Assembly (NCBI GenBank): GCA_022572825.1
Contig: JACZVE010000102.1
Span: 1 to 8,778 of the forward strand
Source of the DNA: SAR324 cluster bacterium
GTDB lineage: Bacteria; SAR324; JACQKK01
DNA length: 8,778 bases
Direction of reading: 5' to 3'
Shown in pieces: positions 5,972-8,778 of the stretch (position 1 is its first letter; each line of letters begins with the position of its first letter). Below the pieces are notes generated by a model. The model was not told the DNA's origin and made no database searches. It saw nothing but the letters and a program-made list of their open reading frames with translations. Position numbers and translations under genes: made by a program.

Positions 5972-6341
5972 GGGGGACGCTGTCCCGTGAGCGCTAACTT
6001 ACGTCGCATTCATTACGTAACCGCCGATGAACGCGGATGAACACGAGTGGCAAAAGCCGTTCACAATACGCTTGACTGCGATTCTTGGCTGCCCGAAATT
6101 CTTGGCCTTCCAAATTGATAGGCCAGCACACCTTTTAGCCCGGTGGCTTTGAGGTAATTCAGGCATCGGGCGATTGTGAATGTCATCATTGGTACATTAT
6201 TTCGAGAAATCACAACCCGTGCATGTTCCCCGCTTGCTATGCACATCCAATGATCTTTTCCGTCATGCGATCTAATCGGTGTGCATCGGCGTTCATCCGC
6301 GGATGCATCTTAGGTTAGCGCCTGTGGGGACTCGTCCTCCC
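5972..6341. mobile_element. Putative MITE-like element with imperfect terminal inverted repeats carrying a GxxExxY remnant
   Basis: The two ends are inverted copies. GCGCTAAC at 5991-5998 is matched by its reverse complement at 6314-6321, and the inward 20 bp (5991-6010 against 6302-6321) agree at 15 of 20 positions. Outward, both ends carry a small GGAC...GTCC hairpin (5972-5986 and 6326-6341), giving an alignable arm of about 35-40 bp with short gaps. Further in, a 21-bp segment (6024-6044 and, inverted, 6279-6299) agrees at 18 positions around the core GATGAACGC. Between the arms lies a decayed minus-strand GxxExxY gene, with no transposase. Exact ends and any target-site duplication could not be fixed. 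Repeats of the GATGAACGC type are, from general knowledge, common around GxxExxY genes. Confidence 0.6.
5999..6296 (-). pseudogene. Decayed GxxExxY-family (PDDEXK_3-like) protein gene
   Basis: Read on the minus strand from the ATG at 6296, the frame gives MNADAHRLDRMTEKIIGCA and then a stop (6237-6239). This is the usual N-terminus of GxxExxY proteins (MNAD-x-HR...TEKIIG-x-A). The central part with the name-giving GxxExxY motif and much of the putative nuclease fold is missing. Homology resumes with VVI...(near 6220) and the highly characteristic LNYLKATGLK...FGRPR. A 17-bp near-duplication (6098-6114 and 6081-6097, 13 of 17 identical) shifts the frame; the original end FGQPRIAVKRIVN is readable in the shifted frame from 6097 to a stop at 5999. 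A probable 1-nt insertion before CLNYL is another lesion. Intact members are about 125 residues; function of the family is not settled. The pseudogene status is well supported. Confidence 0.75.
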
Positions 6342-6370
6342 GCCAGATTTGTTTCGCCTTTTAATTTCAT

Positions 6371-6558
6371 TTAGCACTCACTGGAGGCCTGTCGCCGGCG
6401 CGCTGTGACGGCCTCGCGGTCGATGACCACAGCGACACCGGCCAGGGGAACGTCGCGCACGAGTCGCTCGACGGCGCTCCGTGCCGTGGAGGGGATCCGT
6501 CAGGTGCATTTCCTCTGGGCGTTACCTGCACTTCGCTTTTCTTGCCTCCGACCAGCAA
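6371..6558 (-). pseudogene. Faint minus-strand coding remnant, family unknown
   Basis: Two minus-strand stretches in different frames look coding-like. The one at 6371-6484 ends in a stop, has GC-rich third positions and reads SAVERLVRDVPLAGVAVVIDREA, a plausible protein C-terminus; it has no start and is preceded by an in-frame stop at 6500-6502. The other, 6481-6558, reads LVGGKKSEVQVTPRG in another frame and would join by a frameshift near 6485. I do not recognise the family. It could be a relic of a displaced gene or chance in GC-rich DNA. Confidence 0.25.
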
Positions 6559-6593
6559 AATCGTCTATTATTGTTGGTTAAAGGGATTTTAAC
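6542..6593 (+). promoter_or_regulatory. Candidate sigma-70-type promoter and inverted repeat ahead of rimP-nusA
   Basis: TTGCCT (6542-6547) and TATTAT (6566-6571) are 18 bp apart in locally A/T-richer sequence, which would start a transcript near 6578. Immediately there GTTAAA (6577-6582) and TTTAAC (6588-6593) form a perfect 6-bp inverted repeat around GGGAT, which could be an operator or a leader hairpin. The leader to the rimP start would be about 120 nt. Based on consensus resemblance only. Confidence 0.35.
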
Positions 6594-6700
6594 GACCGAT
6601 GGCCAGTGCGCGTGCGATGATTCATCAGGTCCGAGTTCATGGGCGGGCTGCGCGAGATATCCCCGTCATCACGCCCGCGGGATCTGTGGGTAGTGTGGGA

Positions 6701-7171
6701 ATGACGGCGGAAGCGGACATTGCAGCCAGGGTGGAGCGCCTGCTCGCCGCGCCGATCGCGGCGACCGGCTGCCGCCTGCTGGAGGTGCAGTACCGCAGGG
6801 AGGGGGGCTGGGTACTTCGCCTGATCGTGGATCGAAGTGCGGAGGTCGGCCTGGACGATTTGAGCGCCGTCAGCGAACTGGCGGCACGGCTGCTGGATGT
6901 GGAGGACCCGATCCCGCAAACCTACTCCCTGGAAGTGTCCTCTCCGGGCATTTTTCGCCCGCTCAAGGCGGAAACGCACTTCCGGCAATCCATCGGGAAA
7001 GTGGCCCGCGTTGCGTTGGCCGCGGGCTGCCTGGAGCAGCGAAAGTCGCGCATAGTGCGCGGCGTCATCACTGGGGTGAAAGACGAGGTCGTCTACCTCT
7101 CGGTCGGAGAAGAGGAGCTGAAGGTGCCACTGGAAGGCATCGGCTCCGCCCGGCTGGACCCGGACCTGTGA
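6701..7171 (+). CDS. rimP: Ribosome maturation factor RimP
   Basis: 156 residues, the normal RimP size. RimP is a cytoplasmic factor that helps assemble the 30S ribosomal subunit. Seen: an N-terminal alpha/beta domain with LRLIVDR, then GLDDLSAVSELAARLLDVED and the signature YSLEVSSPGIFRPL (about residues 77-90), followed by a small C-terminal SH3-like barrel (about 100-156) with GVITGVKDEVVYLSV. The order rimP-nusA is the conserved head of the rimP-nusA-infB-rbfA operon. The start is taken at the ATG giving MTAEADIAARVERLL because it matches family length; the site upstream is poor, only GTGGGA abutting the start. A GTG at 6695 or the ATG at 6599 (34 more residues without family resemblance) are alternatives. 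Identity is secure, start moderately so. Confidence 0.95.
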   Translation: MTAEADIAARVERLLAAPIAATGCRLLEVQYRREGGWVLRLIVDRSAEVGLDDLSAVSELAARLLDVEDPIPQTYSLEVSSPGIFRPLKAETHFRQSIGKVARVALAAGCLEQRKSRIVRGVITGVKDEVVYLSVGEEELKVPLEGIGSARLDPDL

Positions 7172-7306
7172 GGCCGGGCTTTTGAAGCGGCGTTTTCGAG
7201 GCGGGGCGGGCGCACTATAAAACAACTATAAGCCGTCAAGCCTCGGACGTGAATTATCATCCAGTCGGCGGGATATGGCCGCCGAACAGCATCGGGCGCA
7301 GACCAA

Positions 7307-8778
7307 ATGGCCAGGGAAAACTTAATGGAAGCCATTGGCGACATCGCCAGGGAAAAAGGGATTGCCCAGGACAAGCTGGTCTCCGTGATTCAGGAGGCGG
7401 TCACCATGGCCGCCAAGCGCAAGTTCAAGCAGTTCGAGGACATCGAAGCCCGCATCAACGATTCCACCGGCGAGTTGGAGGTCTTCCGTTACAAGACGGT
7501 CGCAGAGTCACCCGAGGATCCGGAAAATCAGATCTCCCTTGAGGAGGCGAAAAAGCTGGATACCCTCGCGGAGCCGGGCGACGAGGTGGAATATGAAATC
7601 GACAGCAAGGAGGTGAGCCGGGTGATCGCGCAGACGGCGCGCCAGTTGATCTTTCAGAAAATCCGGGAGGCCGAGCGGGAGACGATCTACGAGACCTTCA
7701 AGGACCGCGTCGGTGAAGTGCTCAACGGCATCGTCAGCCGCACGGAGCGCGGCCGCACCTTCGTGACCCTCAACCAGACCGAGGCAATCCTGTACCGGCG
7801 CGAGCAGATTCCCAACGAGCGTTACTCCGGCGGCGATCACATTCGGGTGATCCTGTTGGACGTGCTCAACGACCCCAAGGAACCTTCGCTGCTTGTGATC
7901 TCCCGCGCCCATCCCTCCCTGCTGATCAAGCTGTTCGAGATGGAAGTGCCGGAGATCTATGACGGCATCGTGGAAATCGTCGAGGCGGCGCGGGAACCGG
8001 GGCGGCGGGCGAAGATCGCCGTGCGCTCGCACGACCCGGATGTGGATCCCGTGGGGGCCTGTGTCGGTCTGAGAGGATCGCGGGTTCAATCCATCATCAG
8101 CGAGTTGCGGGGAGAGAAGATCGACATCATCCATTATACCGAGGATTTGCCCAGCTATGTCCCCAATGCATTGGCACCGGCAGAGCTTTCGCGCATCAAG
8201 ATCGACGACGAGGCGCGGGAGATCGACGTGGAAGTGGAGCCGGACCAGCTTGCCCTGGCCATCGGGCGCTTCGGGCAGAACGTTCGGCTCGCCTCCAAGC
8301 TGCTCGGCTACAAGATCAACGTGATGAGTCCACAGGATACGGCACTCTCCTTGGAGGAACAGATCCGGGAGCGGTTGCTGGCCTCCCAGGCTGAAATGGG
8401 TATCACGATCCCGGTCGCGGAAGGGGGCCAACAGGATGGGGAGGGGGTCCCCGCGCAAGCGGGCGCCGGCGAGGAAGCCGCCACAGCGACAGACACATCG
8501 GAAGGCACCGCGGAACCAGCGCCTCCACCCGCATCCGATGACAGCGCCGTGGCGGTGCCGGAGCCGCCCCCGGCCGCGGACGCCGCCGCGACCGCGACTG
8601 AGGAAGTTGCGCCCCCGGCCGAAGATGCGCCCGGCGCCGAAACGCCGTCCGCCGAAACGCCGGACGAATCGGGCGGTCAGCCGGCCGCGGCAGAGGACGC
8701 CTCCGGGGCGGTCCCGACCCAGGCCGCGGACAATGCCGAGCGGGACGGCGCCCCGGAGACGGCCGCGCGGGACGACAG
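7307..8778 (+). CDS. nusA: Transcription termination/antitermination factor NusA, 3'-truncated by window edge
   Basis: 490 complete codons are visible and the frame is still open at the window end. NusA binds RNA polymerase and nascent RNA, affecting pausing, termination and antitermination. Seen: N-terminal RNAP-binding domain (1-130), S1 domain beginning near VGEVLNG (135), KH1 with VDPVGACVGLRGSR (246-259), and KH2 with ALAIGRFGQNVRLASKLLG (from 316). After about residue 370 a low-complexity tail of at least 120 residues starts, rich in Ala, Pro, Glu and Asp, with no lysine and almost no arginine. No E. coli-type acidic-repeat domains are visible. ATG 7307 (MARENLMEAI) fits the family N-terminus but has a weak ribosome site; ATG 7325 has AGGGAA (7313-7318) 6 nt upstream and would remove six residues. 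It lies 135 bp after rimP in the expected operon order. Confidence 0.95.
   Translation, partial: MARENLMEAIGDIAREKGIAQDKLVSVIQEAVTMAAKRKFKQFEDIEARINDSTGELEVFRYKTVAESPEDPENQISLEEAKKLDTLAEPGDEVEYEIDSKEVSRVIAQTARQLIFQKIREAERETIYETFKDRVGEVLNGIVSRTERGRTFVTLNQTEAILYRREQIPNERYSGGDHIRVILLDVLNDPKEPSLLVISRAHPSLLIKLFEMEVPEIYDGIVEIVEAAREPGRRAKIAVRSHDPDVDPVGACVGLRGSRVQSIISELRGEKIDIIHYTEDLPSYVPNALAPAELSRIKIDDEAREIDVEVEPDQLALAIGRFGQNVRLASKLLGYKINVMSPQDTALSLEEQIRERLLASQAEMGITIPVAEGGQQDGEGVPAQAGAGEEAATATDTSEGTAEPAPPPASDDSAVAVPEPPPAADAAATATEEVAPPAEDAPGAETPSAETPDESGGQPAAAEDASGAVPTQAADNAERDGAPETAARDD
8636..8662 (+). repeat. Short in-frame direct repeat in the nusA tail
   Basis: GCCGAAACGCCG occurs at 8636-8647 and again at 8651-8662, a 15-bp period that encodes a repeated AETP in the low-complexity C-terminal tail. 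The multiple-of-three period keeps the frame, so this looks like slippage-type expansion of the tail. Confidence 0.5.

Larger units (their letters stand above)
5942..6700. other. Gene-free 759-bp intergenic region with element remnants
   Basis: No intact gene on either strand. The left half is a ~370-bp inverted-repeat element with a decayed GxxExxY gene. The right part has a faint minus-strand coding remnant (6371-6558) and a candidate promoter for rimP-nusA. CCGGC-GG-GCCGG at 5962-5973 forms a short hairpin after the transporter stop, followed by GGGAC-GCT-GTCCC (5974-5986); neither has a T-tract, so no firm terminator is called. No tRNA T-loop or anticodon arm pattern was found. Confidence 0.7.

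Noticed and set aside
6599..6700. An N-terminal extension of RimP from an ATG at 6599
   Set aside because: The extra 34 residues do not resemble RimP and would make the protein longer than the family norm, though a nearby promoter keeps it possible.
7158..7184. A rho-independent terminator after rimP (CCCGG...CCGGG then CTTTT)
   Set aside because: The stem is short with a ten-base loop overlapping the stop codon, the T-run is brief, and rimP-nusA is normally co-transcribed.
7216..7232. TATAAA and TATAAG as -10 boxes for a nusA promoter
   Set aside because: No acceptable -35 hexamer lies at suitable spacing upstream, so the resemblance is not enough.
7508..8458. A 316-codon minus-strand open frame inside nusA
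   Set aside because: It is antisense to the well-conserved S1 and KH domains of NusA and has no family features of its own.

Overview
This is a GC-rich (high GC at third codon positions) bacterial chromosome segment. It carries core genes on the + strand separated by two accessory-looking intergenic regions. The NusA sequence (wording around its KH domains, no E. coli-type acidic repeat domains in the visible part) and the ETF:quinone oxidoreductase next to etfBA fit a former deltaproteobacterial or related lineage (Desulfobacterota, Myxococcota, Methylomirabilota-like) better than a classical gammaproteobacterium. This placement is an inference and is weak.

Region 1 (1-3774) is an electron-transfer module: the C-terminal two thirds of etfB, then complete etfA, then a 683-residue membrane Fe-S/cytochrome b fusion of the EMO/FadF/EtfD type. 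Together they should take electrons from acyl-CoA (or similar) dehydrogenases through the soluble flavoprotein EtfAB into the membrane quinone pool.

Region 2 (3775-4182) is a 408-bp gene-free stretch. It holds a short tandem repeat, an A/T-rich stem-loop, a REP/MITE-like nested inverted repeat with a perfect 26-bp palindrome, and a 7-bp inverted repeat just upstream of the next gene.

Region 3 (4183-5941) has a small secreted protein of unknown function followed by a YeeE/YedE-family sulfur-compound transporter. A compound inverted repeat lies between them.

Region 4 (5942-6700) is gene-free but structured. It holds a ~370-bp element with imperfect terminal inverted repeats enclosing a decayed minus-strand GxxExxY gene. 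The N- and C-terminal ends of that gene are recognisable, its middle is deleted and its frame is broken by a 17-bp duplication. A second faint minus-strand coding remnant and a candidate promoter for the next operon follow.

Region 5 (6701-8778) is the start of the conserved rimP-nusA(-infB) translation/transcription operon. NusA runs off the window with a long Ala/Pro/Glu/Asp-rich tail. No rRNA, tRNA, CRISPR array or intact transposase gene was seen.
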